Positions 17,368-26,669 of a stretch of 64,000 bases of DNA are shown here, piece after piece; the first letter of the stretch is position 1; each line of letters starts with the position of its first letter. The notes under the pieces are model-generated. The model saw nothing but the letters and a program-made list of their open reading frames with translations. It was not told the origin of the DNA and did not search any database. The position numbers were made by a program, and so were the translations under genes. The stretch is from Candidatus Paceibacterota bacterium (GTDB lineage Bacteria; Verrucomicrobiota; Verrucomicrobiia; Limisphaerales; UBA8199): the NCBI GenBank assembly GCA_035452965.1, contig DAOTCE010000007.1, positions 105,194 through 169,193 of the forward strand, in the 5' to 3' direction.

Positions 17368-18855
17368 TCACGGCCGACTGCAGCCTTTGGTCCGTAGCCG
17401 CTCCCACAGCACGGCAAGCTCCTTGACCTTCTCGGGATACTTACGCGCGAGGTCATTGGTTTCGCCGAGATCCTCGGCCAGATTGTAAAGCTCCGCGGAT
17501 GAATTGACCTTGCCACCTTTCGTAGGCTGCCTCGCATCTGCTCGTATTATTAGCTTCCATTGACCCTGGCGCACTCCCATGCGGCGGCTGTGCTCGATCA
17601 GGTTGTCGCGCACTGGCTTGTCCTGCTTCTGCCCAAGCAGCACCGGGAGCATATCAAAGCTGTCCGGACCGGCCTCGCCGGACAGCGGTTGTCCAGTCAG
17701 GGCAGCGCACGTGGCCAGAACATCAACCAGGCAGACTAGTTCGTCGGAGGTGCCTGGCTTAACCTTGCCCGGCCAGCGCACGACAAGCGGCACGCGCGTG
17801 CCGCCTTCGTAGGGGGTGCCCTTGGTGCCGCGCAATGCGCCATTGAAGGCATGGCCGTTATTGGACCTCACGTCCCCGTCCCGCTCAGGCAAATCGCCGT
17901 GATCCAGTATGCCGCCGTTGTCGCTCGTGACGAACACCACCGTGTTGTTCGCCAGCTTGTGCCGATCCAGTGTCTTTAGCACTTCTCCCACGCAAGCATC
18001 GAACTGCTGGATCACATCTCCTCTCACCCCCGCCTGGCTCGACCCGCGAAATCGCGCTGCGGGCATCCGCGGCACATGGATATCGTGGGTAGCCAAATAC
18101 AGGAAGAACGGTACAGTCTTGTTTCGCTCGATAAACGCGACCGCCCGGGCCGTGAGCGTATCCGCAATCTCCTCATCCTTCCAGAGTGCGGCCGTACCGC
18201 CCGTCATCGCTCCGATACGGCCAATCCCCGCCACCGGATTTGAGTGGCCAGGAACGCAGTTCTTGTAGTCCACGGCAATCGGGTCTTTAGGGTCGTAACC
18301 ATGGATACGATGATTCTCCACGAAAACGCACGGAGTGCGGTCGCCAGTCGCCGGGATGATGAAGCACTCATCGAATCCAACCTCCAGCGGCCCGGGTTTG
18401 ATGTCCATGTTCCAATCCGGCGCGGTGTCCCCCAAGCCCAGGTGCCACTTTCCGACCGCAGCGGTTCGGTAGCCCGCGGCCTTCAACAACGCTGGGAGAG
18501 TCAACGTGCCGGGCTTGATGCTGAGAGCCGCATTGCCTGGAAGGATGTGGTCGCCGGCCGGATTGCGCCAGGCATACTGGCCGGTCAGCAACGCGTAGCG
18601 TGACGGCGTGCAAACCGCCGAAGCCGAGTGCGCATCCGTGAACCGCAATCCTTGAGCTGCCAGCCTGTCAATGTTCGGGGTCCTCACCTTCAACGCACCG
18701 TAACAACCGAGGTCCCCGTAGCCAACGTCGTCCGCCAGAATGAACACGACATTCGGCTTCGCGGACGCATACGGCGCGGCCTCACCAGCGGACCCCAACA
18801 GTGCGGCGACTCCCAAAGCCGCAACGGTCACAATTGGCAATACGAGCCTAAGCAT
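17368..18855 (-). CDS. Secreted arylsulfatase-type sulfatase
   Basis: 495-residue type I sulfatase with a signal peptide (residues 1-25). The formylglycine motif C-T-P-S-R is in AVCTPSRYALLTGQY (Cys about residue 82) and should be matured by a formylglycine-generating enzyme. Metal-binding residues are in FILADDVGYGDLG and FVTSDNGG, and substrate-pocket motifs are in AVGKWHLGLG and THDIHVP. Such enzymes remove sulfate from polysaccharides or glycosaminoglycans and are abundant in Verrucomicrobia and Planctomycetes. The downstream end abuts the convergent ABM gene. The dipeptide epimerase gene ends 63 bases... that is, starts upstream on the same strand, so the two could be co-transcribed. Confidence 0.93.
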   Translation of the reverse strand: MLRLVLPIVTVAALGVAALLGSAGEAAPYASAKPNVVFILADDVGYGDLGCYGALKVRTPNIDRLAAQGLRFTDAHSASAVCTPSRYALLTGQYAWRNPAGDHILPGNAALSIKPGTLTLPALLKAAGYRTAAVGKWHLGLGDTAPDWNMDIKPGPLEVGFDECFIIPATGDRTPCVFVENHRIHGYDPKDPIAVDYKNCVPGHSNPVAGIGRIGAMTGGTAALWKDEEIADTLTARAVAFIERNKTVPFFLYLATHDIHVPRMPAARFRGSSQAGVRGDVIQQFDACVGEVLKTLDRHKLANNTVVFVTSDNGGILDHGDLPERDGDVRSNNGHAFNGALRGTKGTPYEGGTRVPLVVRWPGKVKPGTSDELVCLVDVLATCAALTGQPLSGEAGPDSFDMLPVLLGQKQDKPVRDNLIEHSRRMGVRQGQWKLIIRADARQPTKGGKVNSSAELYNLAEDLGETNDLARKYPEKVKELAVLWERLRTKGCSRP

Positions 18856-18916
18856 AGATCATCTCGACGAGGCGAACCTTGACCGTCAAAGGCGTTTGCG
18901 CCGACTTGGCCGAACT

Positions 18917-19954
18917 TTACCTTGCACTCACTCGCAGTCCGTACTTCTCCGGCGCCTTGGCAAACGAGACCATTCCCTTCTCCGCCGTCGCACCTACGAA
19001 GGGATCATTGGTAATCAGTATATTCCCGTCAATGTCCAGGTAATCGCACAACTCAGCCAAGTGCGCCGCGGCGCTGATAAGTATGCTGCTTTCGATCATG
19101 CAGCCCAGCATCGTCTTGAGCCCGGCCTTGCGAGCCGCTGACAACGCCTCGAAGCCCGCGCTCACGCCCCCTGTCTTCACCAACTTCACATTGACGCCAT
19201 GGAAGCACTCCACGGCCTGCGTCACGTCCTTTGCCTGGTGATATGACTCATCCCCCACGATCGGCAGCGGCGACCGCGCTTTGAGCCAGACCCAATCCTT
19301 GATGGGCGTGGCTGCCGGCATGGGCTGTTCGATAAACTCGATGTGCCCGTCTCCAGCCAGCCACTCAATCATCTCCAACGCCTGCTCCTTGGTCTTCCAG
19401 CCCTCATTGGCATCCACCCGCACCGTCTTGGTTGGAGCGATGTCGCGCAACGCCTGCACGTTCTCCTTGTCGCCAGCCACCCCCACCTTCATTTTCAATA
19501 GCGGATAAGGCGCTGCCTCCTGCACTTTTCTGCGGATCACGTCCGGCTTATCTATCCCGATGGTGAACGAACTCAGGTGCACGTTCTCCCGGAAACCCAA
19601 ATCCAGGTAATCATAAATCGCTTTCTTTTCCCGTTTGGCCGCACCGTCCAGCAGCGCGATGTTCAACGCGCACTTCGCCGACCAGTCATGCGGTGAAAGT
19701 GTGTCCAGGTAGACCATGCTCCCCTCCACATCCTTGAATGAGAGACCCCGTGCGTCCACCTTCTTCAGAAACGCCTCCACGGTCTCGAGCGACTCGCGGT
19801 AGCGCGAAATAGGTGCAGCCTCTCCAAATCCCACCGTGCCGTCAGCGCCTATCAACTCGACCATAACCGTTTGGGCGACGTTCGTGCCACTACCCCGGGC
19901 AATAGTCCAAGTGTGGGCAAGTTCCAAATTCAACCTTTTGTAGTTCAGTTTCAC
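18917..19954 (-). CDS. Dipeptide epimerase (enolase superfamily, L-Ala-D/L-Glu epimerase type)
   Basis: 345-residue enolase-superfamily enzyme of the mandelate racemase/muconate lactonizing branch. The acid/base Lys is in LLKMKVGVAGD, metal ligands are in VRVDANEGW, IEFIEQPMP and IVGDESYH, and the second catalytic Lys is in NVKLVKTGG. GCMIESS and YLDIDGN also fit the dipeptide epimerases that interconvert L-Ala-D-Glu and L-Ala-L-Glu from murein turnover. The start is uncertain: GTG at 19954 gives MKLNYKRLNL, the usual family N-terminus, while TTG at 19966 is also possible; neither has a strong ribosome-binding site. Role in murein recycling is inferred from the family. Confidence 0.87.
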   Translation of the reverse strand: MKLNYKRLNLELAHTWTIARGSGTNVAQTVMVELIGADGTVGFGEAAPISRYRESLETVEAFLKKVDARGLSFKDVEGSMVYLDTLSPHDWSAKCALNIALLDGAAKREKKAIYDYLDLGFRENVHLSSFTIGIDKPDVIRRKVQEAAPYPLLKMKVGVAGDKENVQALRDIAPTKTVRVDANEGWKTKEQALEMIEWLAGDGHIEFIEQPMPAATPIKDWVWLKARSPLPIVGDESYHQAKDVTQAVECFHGVNVKLVKTGGVSAGFEALSAARKAGLKTMLGCMIESSILISAAAHLAELCDYLDIDGNILITNDPFVGATAEKGMVSFAKAPEKYGLRVSAR

Positions 19955-20062
19955 GGCTGAAACCAAACCCTAAATCCGCTCGGGAAGCAACCTTCATGTT
20001 GCGGCCGGTCGAAACATAATTCCCTTTGCATTTGGGCCCTTTCGGGGCAAGTTGAAGCAACG

Positions 20063-20650
20063 ATGATTCCCGAACAACCGCCTGCCCCGGAAAGCGCGAT
20101 GCCCGAACGGTCCGCTGTCTCTCAATCCAGTCGTCGCGGCCGACGCGGCGGTCGAGGACGCCGAGGACGAGGGCGCTCCCGAGGACTGACTCAGCAATCC
20201 TCTGCCGTTGCGGAAGAGAACGCCGTGTCGAGCCAACCTCTCGCAGAGGAAATTTCGGGAGAAATAGAAGCACCGGAATTACCACTGACCTCGCAGGATA
20301 ATTCGGAAGCTGCCGACCAGGAGACCGCCGCTCCCGCTACGGAATTCAGGGATGCACGGCGCGAACAGCGGCCGGCACGGCCTCTAACACCCAAACGTGA
20401 GGTTTCCCGCCCTCCCACCCGTGACTTTCAACCCGCCACCCCCGCAGCGGTTTCACAGGCCATCGAACACGTCAACCAAATCATCGAGACCCTCCGCGGT
20501 GCACTCAGCGATATGGAGGATGTGTTGGAGACCTTGGAACTCGCCGAACGGCAGAAGACCGCCGACGAACAGGAAATTGAAACCCTTCGCCGCGGCCTGC
20601 GCCATTTGCACCGCCCTAGAGAAAGCGGACAATCGCATCCGCGACACTAA
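20063..20650 (+). CDS. Arg/Gly-rich protein with C-terminal coiled coil, function unknown
   Basis: 195-residue hypothetical protein that I do not assign to a named family. Residues 23-41 are a dense Arg/Gly tract (SRRGRRGGRGRRGRGRSRG) of the kind that binds nucleic acid; residues 45-135 are acidic, Pro-rich and probably disordered; residues 135-185 contain VNQIIETLRGALSDMEDVL and ELAERQKTADEQEIETLRR, a predicted coiled coil. ATG at 20063 is clear. It is divergent from the epimerase gene. The biased middle and the ordered tail suggest a small nucleoid- or RNA-associated protein, which is inference. Confidence 0.65.
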   Translation: MIPEQPPAPESAMPERSAVSQSSRRGRRGGRGRRGRGRSRGLTQQSSAVAEENAVSSQPLAEEISGEIEAPELPLTSQDNSEAADQETAAPATEFRDARREQRPARPLTPKREVSRPPTRDFQPATPAAVSQAIEHVNQIIETLRGALSDMEDVLETLELAERQKTADEQEIETLRRGLRHLHRPRESGQSHPRH

Positions 20651-20995
20651 TTCTTCTGCGGCCACCGAAAGCGCGCGCCGTCTGTTTGCCAGGATTGTAG
20701 TCTACGAGCGACACGAGTTGGCCTGCCCGGGTGGGAGCCACACCTATGTAATGAGGCTTTCCGCTCCAGTATGGACGAAGGGCACCGCAGACGATCATCC
20801 GGATTGGGCCATTTAGGGCCATTTAGACTTGCGCTAGTGCCAGAGCGGGCCCAATTCTCACCGCCGGCACGGCAGTCCACCACCTGGCGTGAAAAACACG
20901 AGACAACACAGAACAACTAAATTGCAGTCGGCGACTGCTCCGCTTTGCCTTCTTGTGCACATGGGCGAAGCTGCTGTCGCGCGCAACTGATCACC
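20651..20995. other. Intergenic region, no gene seen
   Basis: 345 bases between the Arg/Gly-rich gene and homospermidine synthase. Overlapping short frames on both strands lack protein character. A direct repeat GGGCCATTTAG occurs around 20806-20826. No clear promoter or terminator was seen. Confidence 0.45.
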
Positions 20996-22444
20996 ATGAT
21001 CGACTTCAATCACAGAATTCTGATGACTGGTTTCGGCGTCGTGGCACAGGCCACCATGCCGATGTTACTGAAACACCTACGCGTTCCCTGCCGCAACATT
21101 ACCATAATCGACTTTGCCGATCGCGAGGACGTGCTGCGCCCGTGGCTAAAACGGGGAGCCCGCTTCATCCGGGAGCGCGTCACCCCCACGAACCTGCCAC
21201 GGTTACTCTCCACCTATGCGAAGCGGGGAGACCTGATCATTGACTTGGCCTGGGGCATAGATTTCTTCGACATCCTAGAATGGGCCCACAACAATCAGGT
21301 TCTTTACGTTAACGCCTCACTGGAGTCCTGGCACCCCTCGGCCGAGATGCGCAGCAAGACGTCCATGGAGAAGTCGCTCTACTCTCGCTACGAAAGGCTG
21401 CTGCCCATCGCCGCTCAGTGGAGAGAGACAACCACGGCGGTCATTGACCACGGCGCGAACCCGGGCTTGGTGTCGCATTTCGTCAAGCAGGGATTGCTGG
21501 ACATCGCCAACAAAGCGCTGCGGGAAAACCGCTTGCCTCGCGCCCGCGCCCGCCGACTGGAGCGCATGATGGCGGATAAGGCGTTCGCTGTCCTGGCGCG
21601 CGAGTTGGGGGTGAAGGTCATTCACTGCAGCGAGTGGGATACACAACGCGCATCCAAACCCAAGCGCCCGGACGAGTTCGTGGGCACCTGGAGCGTGGAG
21701 GGCATGTGGGATGAGTCCATTTCACCCAGTGAGCTGGGCTGGGGCACACACGAAAAGTGGATGCCGCCATTCTCCACCAAACCGGAGACCGGTCCCGCCA
21801 ACCAGATCATTCTGCCCCAGATGGGCCTGAACACCTGGGTCCGCTCCTGGGTGCCCCATCAGGAAATCGTCGGCATGATCGTCACGCATGGCGAATCCTT
21901 CGGGATCTCGCACGCTTTAACTGTGCTCGAAAACGGCCATGCAGTCTATCGCCCAACCGTCCATTACGCTTACATGCCGTGCAACGACTCGCTCGTCTCC
22001 TTGCACGAACTCCGGTGCCGGAATTACGAGCTGCACCCCAAACAACGCATCCTTGCCGACGAAATCACCGAAGGAATGGACCTTGTAGGTGCGCTGATCA
22101 TGGGGCATCGGTTCCAGTCCTGGTGGACCGGCAGTGCTCTGAGCATCGCCGCCGCACGAAGGAAGGTGCCGCATCTGAACTCCACCGCGGTGCAAGTGGC
22201 CGCCGGCGTGATGGCTGCGGCATTGTGGGCCGTCCAGAATCCGCAGCGCGGGGTGTGCTTCCCCGAAGACTTGCCGCACGAGGAGATTCTGCGCGACGCC
22301 CGGCCCTATCTAGGGCGATTAATCTCGGAAAGCTCAGATTGGACCCCCCTGCGGCAGCACCGGGTGTACTTCGATGAAAACCCGCTCGCCCGGCCCGATC
22401 AAAGCGATCCATGGCAGTTCACTAATTTCCTCTTCCGTCCTTGA
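20996..22444 (+). CDS. Homospermidine synthase
   Basis: 482-residue NAD-dependent enzyme of the saccharopine dehydrogenase-like fold that makes sym-homospermidine from putrescine (or putrescine plus spermidine). The Rossmann start is HRILMTGFGVVAQATMPMLL; further family marks are DLIIDLAWGIDFFDIL, YVNASLESWHP, TTAVIDHGANPGLVSHFVKQG, IHCSEWDTQ and FVGTWSVEG. The length matches characterised bacterial enzymes (about 475 aa). ATG at 20996 (MIDFNHRIL) is the usual start; 17 open codons lie upstream. It stands alone, so polyamine synthesis genes must be elsewhere. Confidence 0.92.
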   Translation: MIDFNHRILMTGFGVVAQATMPMLLKHLRVPCRNITIIDFADREDVLRPWLKRGARFIRERVTPTNLPRLLSTYAKRGDLIIDLAWGIDFFDILEWAHNNQVLYVNASLESWHPSAEMRSKTSMEKSLYSRYERLLPIAAQWRETTTAVIDHGANPGLVSHFVKQGLLDIANKALRENRLPRARARRLERMMADKAFAVLARELGVKVIHCSEWDTQRASKPKRPDEFVGTWSVEGMWDESISPSELGWGTHEKWMPPFSTKPETGPANQIILPQMGLNTWVRSWVPHQEIVGMIVTHGESFGISHALTVLENGHAVYRPTVHYAYMPCNDSLVSLHELRCRNYELHPKQRILADEITEGMDLVGALIMGHRFQSWWTGSALSIAAARRKVPHLNSTAVQVAAGVMAAALWAVQNPQRGVCFPEDLPHEEILRDARPYLGRLISESSDWTPLRQHRVYFDENPLARPDQSDPWQFTNFLFRP

Positions 22445-22490
22445 CGACGGTGCAGGCTCGGCGGGGCCCGCAGCCCTCCGCTCGAGCAAG

Positions 22491-23015
22491 CTAGCGCGGC
22501 TGCGTTTTTGCTTCAGCGCCGACAAAATCCGCCAGACGGCAGACGGCGTCGTAGAACTCCGCTTCAAGCATGCCGAGCAACGTCGCGCCGTACCGGACAC
22601 AGTGTTCATCAGCAATCACGTCGCCGTAGTTGATCACGGGAATCATGTAGGCGACCGCGAGGAGCGCAAGTTCCGGCCGTTGACGCAATAAAGGGCGCAG
22701 GTAGAGGACGCGACCGTTTTGCTCCGGGTTGCGGAGATCCGGACCTGGCTCGGCAAACTGGTGGCCGGCCATCTCGCCAAATTCAAAGACTAAACGCGTC
22801 GGGTAGCGGAGGCATTCGCGGTCCGCCAATAACGCGTCAATCCCTTCAAAGGCGAGCGGGGCGTGCTTCCGATGCGCAACGATCGCCTGTGCGGCAATAT
22901 GGCCGCGCAGGCTGTCCTGTCCGACCTCGACCAGATCGCCGGCGGGGAGTCGGCGGAGGTCAGCCCCACGCAGCGAGCGATCGGACCGATCGCTTCCAGC
23001 TCGAGTTGCGATCAC
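22491..23015 (-). CDS. Unknown 174-aa protein coupled to the octaheme cytochrome gene
   Basis: I do not recognise this family. The protein is soluble-looking: a basic N-terminus, then HIAAQAIVAHRKHAPLAFEG, LVFEFGEMAGHQFAEPGPD, GRVLYLRPLLRQRPELALLA and VAYMIPVINYGDVIADEHC, ending with a helical segment. Codon use and conserved-looking motifs argue for a real gene. The start is inferred as GTG at 23015, which overlaps the TGA of the octaheme cytochrome gene as GTGA, so it is translationally coupled and the last gene of the respiratory operon. No CxxCH, signal peptide or membrane segment is visible; an assembly factor or cytoplasmic accessory role is possible but only inferred. Confidence 0.7.
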   Translation of the reverse strand: MIATRAGSDRSDRSLRGADLRRLPAGDLVEVGQDSLRGHIAAQAIVAHRKHAPLAFEGIDALLADRECLRYPTRLVFEFGEMAGHQFAEPGPDLRNPEQNGRVLYLRPLLRQRPELALLAVAYMIPVINYGDVIADEHCVRYGATLLGMLEAEFYDAVCRLADFVGAEAKTQPR

Positions 23016-24457
23016 TTGGCGTAGCGCTTCTGGAACTCCTTCCGCTCCTCCTCGCGCCGAGCTTTCTCGGCCGGGTCCATACGGTTGAGGTACCACTGGT
23101 GATTGGAGTGGTTGAGGGTGTCGTCCAGCAGCTTGCGGAGCTTCAGGGCGGCTTCCTTCCTGACGGGGTCCGACGACTCGTGATGCTTCTCCGCCAGCTC
23201 CTGGAGTTCCGGGATATACTTGGCGTAGAAATGCTTGGCAACTTCGTAGGTGCCATGCCAGTGAGTGTAGTCCGGGCCCATCATGGAGACGCCATGGCGG
23301 GCGCGGCGGCCTTCGTGGTGCCAGATTTCATACCATGTGAAGTCAATTGGATTGCTAAACTGGGCTGGCCTGAGAAGCGGCTTGGCGGCCTGGTAAAGCG
23401 CGAGGCCCGGCTTTGCAAACTTGTCGTGATACAGCTCGATGAGGCCGTCGTATTGCAGGTAGAAGGAATTCACGAAGTGCTGATTATGGCAGTTCAGGCA
23501 CACGTCTACCATATTGGTGCGGCGCGTCTGCCACGAGATATCCTTGCCCGGCAAACCAAGCTTGGCGTCGGAAACCTCCGGCCGGATCGAGATCTCCGGC
23601 CGGTTGTTCCAGGAGATGCGGAGACCTACGTCGTGAGTAATACGCTGGTTCCGCGTCGCGCTCATGTGGCAGGTGGCGCAGGTCGGCGCCACGCTGTAGT
23701 CTTCGCCCACAATCCACTTGGCGTTGCCGAGATTCATCTTGTCCACCTGGGCGTGGTATGCAATGCCATGCTTGGATTCGTTGTAAATCTCGATCTGCGG
23801 ATGGTCGGGCCCCATGTGACACTTGCCGCAGGTGTCAGGGGTGCGGGCCTGGGCGGAGCTGAATTCATGCCGCGAGTGGCAAGCGGCACAAGACCCCTCG
23901 CTGCCGTCGGGGTTCAGGCGGCCAATGCCGGTATTGGGCCAGGTGGCGGGGTCTGGCTTGCCATTGGGCATGATCTTCACTTCGGTGCCATGGCATTGCC
24001 AGCAACCGTTGACGGCCGCGGCGGAGATGCCGTTGGTGAACAGGGGCGTCTTGAAGCCGCGGTTGCCTTCGACCACTTCCGCCAGGGTATTGTCCAGCGA
24101 GCCGAGAATGCGCCCGCCCTTGGCATGGTGTGAAGCGTTGAATTCGCCCACCTCATGTTCGTGGCAGCGGCCGCAATCCTTGGGCGTGACAATCGTCGAA
24201 ATCATCTGGCCATAGTGCTCGAAGGCGTCCAATTCGTTGGTAAGCGCCATGTGACACTCGTAGCAGCCGATATTACCGCGATAGTGCTTGCTGGCGCCCC
24301 ACTGTTCGTAGAGCGCAGGGCTTTCGTGCCGGTGGCACTGGGCGCAGTCTTTGCTTTGGGCCGAGAGTTGCGGGAGGGTGAATCCGGCGCGCGCCGGCAG
24401 TGATGCAATCAGCAGCGCGAACGCGGCAAGGCCAAGTGTGGGGATGCAGGTCTTCAT
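23012..24457 (-). CDS. HAO-family octaheme c-type cytochrome
   Basis: 481-residue periplasmic multiheme cytochrome with a signal peptide (residues 1-24). Eight CxxCH sites occur in order: CAQCH, CYECH, CGRCH, CWQCH, CAACH, CGKCH, CATCH, CLNCH. GCWQCHG and CAACHSRHEFSSAQART followed by CGKCHMGPDHPQ are typical of the hydroxylamine oxidoreductase/octaheme nitrite reductase family; the fourth heme (CWQCH) corresponds to the catalytic site. A Tyr in GPDYTHWHGTYEVAKHF lies in the C-terminal region where oxidative HAOs have their heme cross-linking Tyr, but I cannot align it. Coupling to quinone-linked NrfD and Fe-S subunits suggests a reductive role on nitrite, hydroxylamine or another N/S compound. 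ATG at 24457 fits the signal peptide. Confidence 0.9.
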   Translation of the reverse strand: MKTCIPTLGLAAFALLIASLPARAGFTLPQLSAQSKDCAQCHRHESPALYEQWGASKHYRGNIGCYECHMALTNELDAFEHYGQMISTIVTPKDCGRCHEHEVGEFNASHHAKGGRILGSLDNTLAEVVEGNRGFKTPLFTNGISAAAVNGCWQCHGTEVKIMPNGKPDPATWPNTGIGRLNPDGSEGSCAACHSRHEFSSAQARTPDTCGKCHMGPDHPQIEIYNESKHGIAYHAQVDKMNLGNAKWIVGEDYSVAPTCATCHMSATRNQRITHDVGLRISWNNRPEISIRPEVSDAKLGLPGKDISWQTRRTNMVDVCLNCHNQHFVNSFYLQYDGLIELYHDKFAKPGLALYQAAKPLLRPAQFSNPIDFTWYEIWHHEGRRARHGVSMMGPDYTHWHGTYEVAKHFYAKYIPELQELAEKHHESSDPVRKEAALKLRKLLDDTLNHSNHQWYLNRMDPAEKARREEERKEFQKRYAK

Positions 24458-24471
24458 AATATGTTTGCGGG

Positions 24472-25698
24472 TCATTGGACTGGAGGATTGAGTTCGGGCC
24501 GGGCACGCAGGCTCCCGTTCATGATCGGGATGGCAACGCGCACCATCCAGGAAAAGAGCAGCGCTCCAAAGGCCCAGATACCGAGGCACACAAGCGTTTC
24601 ATTGAGCGTGGGCAGGTATTCCACCACCTGGCCCAGGGGCGAGGGCACGAAGCCGGGGATGATCAGGCCCATGCCCTTCTCGATCCACACGCCGATGAAG
24701 CAAGCCACGCAGGCGACATTCAAGGCCGCGATCTTCCTGCTGAGCGGCGAGATGAGCAGGACCAGGCCAACAAGGTCCAGCGCGATGGCGCTCCAAATCC
24801 AAGGCACGAGCCCCTGGTGTCCGTGCAGGCCGAAGTAGAGGTACTGCGCGGCGGCGGCGTGCATCGTGGGCGAGTAGAACTCCGTGAACAGTTCGCAGCC
24901 GAGCAGGAACATGTTGATGATCATCGCCACGGTCATGATCATTCGCAACGTAAATATGGGCTGATCGCCGATGTAGTAGCGCGTCACCCGGCGGATGATC
25001 TGGAAGGTGAGAATCATCAAGCCTGGCCCCGCCACAAATGCCGACGCCAGAAACCGCGACGGAACCAGCGGATGATGCCAGTAGCCGCGGCCGGCCAGGC
25101 CGACGTAAAGGAACGCCGTAACGGTGTGAATGCTCACCGCCCACGCGATGGAGATGAACACAAACGGGATGTAGAACATCTTTGCCGGCTTCTGCTGCCG
25201 GTAGCGGCAGTAGAGCAAGTACCCCGCGATGTGGAGGTTCAAAAGCAGGTAACCGTTCAGCACGATGACGTCCCAAGACAGAATGGAGCCGGGCCAGTTG
25301 AAGATGCCGAAGGGCGGGATCATGTGATGAAAGCGGTCCGGGCGCCCGAGGTCCACAGTGACGAAGAGCAGGCACATCACGATAACAGCGATAGCCATGA
25401 GTTCGCCGAACAACACCACCTCGTGCATGAAATCCTTCTTGTAGACGTAAGCGGGGATCACGAGCATGACCGCCGCCGCCGCGACGCCGACAAGGAAGGT
25501 GAAGTTTGCGATGTATGCCCCCCAACTCACCTGATTCGTCATACCGGTGGTCTCCAGGCCGGCCACAAATTGCCGCGCCCAGGCATTCAGACCGACGAGC
25601 GCCAGCACCGTCAACAGGGTCATCCACAAATAAAACTTCGCGCTGCCCTGGAAGGAAATCCGCCAGACACGCCAAAGGAATGTGACGTATTCCCTCAT
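24472..25698 (-). CDS. NrfD/PsrC-family membrane quinone oxidoreductase subunit
   Basis: 408-residue polytopic inner-membrane protein with about eight to ten hydrophobic helices, of the NrfD/PsrC/DsrP family that exchanges electrons between the quinone pool and an iron-sulfur partner. Marks include SWGAYIANFTFLVGVAAAAV, FVTVDLGRPDRFHHMIP and FNWPGSILSWDVIVLNGYL. ATG at 25698 overlaps the TGA of the Fe-S gene (ATGA), and the octaheme cytochrome starts 14 bases after its stop, so it is in the middle of an operon. The direction (quinol oxidation versus quinone reduction) cannot be read from sequence. Confidence 0.9.
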   Translation of the reverse strand: MREYVTFLWRVWRISFQGSAKFYLWMTLLTVLALVGLNAWARQFVAGLETTGMTNQVSWGAYIANFTFLVGVAAAAVMLVIPAYVYKKDFMHEVVLFGELMAIAVIVMCLLFVTVDLGRPDRFHHMIPPFGIFNWPGSILSWDVIVLNGYLLLNLHIAGYLLYCRYRQQKPAKMFYIPFVFISIAWAVSIHTVTAFLYVGLAGRGYWHHPLVPSRFLASAFVAGPGLMILTFQIIRRVTRYYIGDQPIFTLRMIMTVAMIINMFLLGCELFTEFYSPTMHAAAAQYLYFGLHGHQGLVPWIWSAIALDLVGLVLLISPLSRKIAALNVACVACFIGVWIEKGMGLIIPGFVPSPLGQVVEYLPTLNETLVCLGIWAFGALLFSWMVRVAIPIMNGSLRARPELNPPVQ

Positions 25699-26669
25699 TT
25701 CTCGAAGAAGTAGTAAAAGCGGGGCAACGTGCCCACATCCTCCTTCAGGACATAAACCCGCTTGTGATTCAGGACATAGCTGATTTCGCTGTTCGGATCG
25801 AGCAGATTCCCGAACACCCGCGCGCCGGTCGGGCACACCTCCAGGCAAGCGGGATACTTGCCGTCGCGCGTGCGATGCAGGCAGAAGGTGCACTTCTCGA
25901 CCACTCCTTTCGGGCGGATGCGGTTGCTCAGGTAGTCCTGGTTCGGGTTGATCGCCGCCGGTGGAATGGATGGCTTCTTGTAGTTGAAGCGGCGCGCATC
26001 GTAGGGGCAGGCCGCCATGCAATAACGGCAGCCGATGCACCAATTGTAATCCACCACCACGAGGCCGTCCGGTTCCTGCCAGGTAGCCTGCACGGGGCAC
26101 ACCTTCGTGCAGGGCGGCTGCCGGCACTGCTGGCACTGGACCGGCATATAATACTTGTCCTTCTGCGGCACCGTTTCCGGGTCGTAGTAGACCGAAGCAG
26201 TCTCCAGGTTAATCGCACCCTTGTCCAGCTCCAGCACTCGAATGTAGGACATTTCGAGATCATCGTCGTCGTCCCGGGATTGGTTATTCTCCTGGAGACA
26301 GGCGTGGGCGCACCTGCGGCACCCGATACAGCGCGTCAAGTTCAGCGCGTATCCGAATTCGACCCCGGGTAGCGGCCTCAGGTCGCGAACGACGGGTTGG
26401 ACACCATGCTCCCGCTTACATTTGTCCTCGATCGCCTTTAGAATGCGCTGCAGCTCGGCCGGCTTAAGTTCGCGGTAATGCTTCTGGAGCAAGTCGTCGA
26501 GCGTGATCTCGCCGCGCTCCAGCGCGAGCAGCGGCTTAAGGGCCACTACCAGCCCCGCCATGCCCGCCATCGCCGCCGCCGTGCCTTTCAGGAAAGTGCG
26601 GCGCGTCACTGGCTGATAGACCCGCTCGAGCGTTTGGGGACTGACTTCGTTTTGCGGATCGTGGTTCAT
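25695..26669 (-). CDS. Tat-exported 4x[4Fe-4S] ferredoxin-like subunit (NrfC/DsrO type)
   Basis: 324-residue periplasmic electron-transfer subunit. The twin-arginine signal is VTRRTFLKGTAAAMAGMAG (about residues 22-40). Four complete cysteine clusters follow: CIGCRRCAHAC, CQQCRQPPCTKVC, CIGCRYCMAAC and CTFCLHRTRDGKYPACLEVC, giving 16 Cys for four [4Fe-4S] clusters, as in NrfC, DmsB and DsrO. ATG at 26669 overlaps the tetraheme cytochrome TGA; the stop overlaps the NrfD start. It should relay electrons between the NrfD subunit and the multiheme cytochromes. An acidic run DDDDD at about residue 140 is a minor oddity. Confidence 0.92.
   Translation of the reverse strand: MNHDPQNEVSPQTLERVYQPVTRRTFLKGTAAAMAGMAGLVVALKPLLALERGEITLDDLLQKHYRELKPAELQRILKAIEDKCKREHGVQPVVRDLRPLPGVEFGYALNLTRCIGCRRCAHACLQENNQSRDDDDDLEMSYIRVLELDKGAINLETASVYYDPETVPQKDKYYMPVQCQQCRQPPCTKVCPVQATWQEPDGLVVVDYNWCIGCRYCMAACPYDARRFNYKKPSIPPAAINPNQDYLSNRIRPKGVVEKCTFCLHRTRDGKYPACLEVCPTGARVFGNLLDPNSEISYVLNHKRVYVLKEDVGTLPRFYYFFEK

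Noticed and set aside
22889..25713. Two long plus-strand frames (414 and 412 codons) opposite the cytochrome and NrfD genes
   Set aside because: Antisense to genes with clear CxxCH and membrane signatures; the translations are His/Arg/Asp-rich without family character.
24599..25738. 379-codon minus-strand frame inside the NrfD gene
   Set aside because: Out-of-frame reading of NrfD; Arg/His/Leu-rich, no hydrophobic helices of its own.
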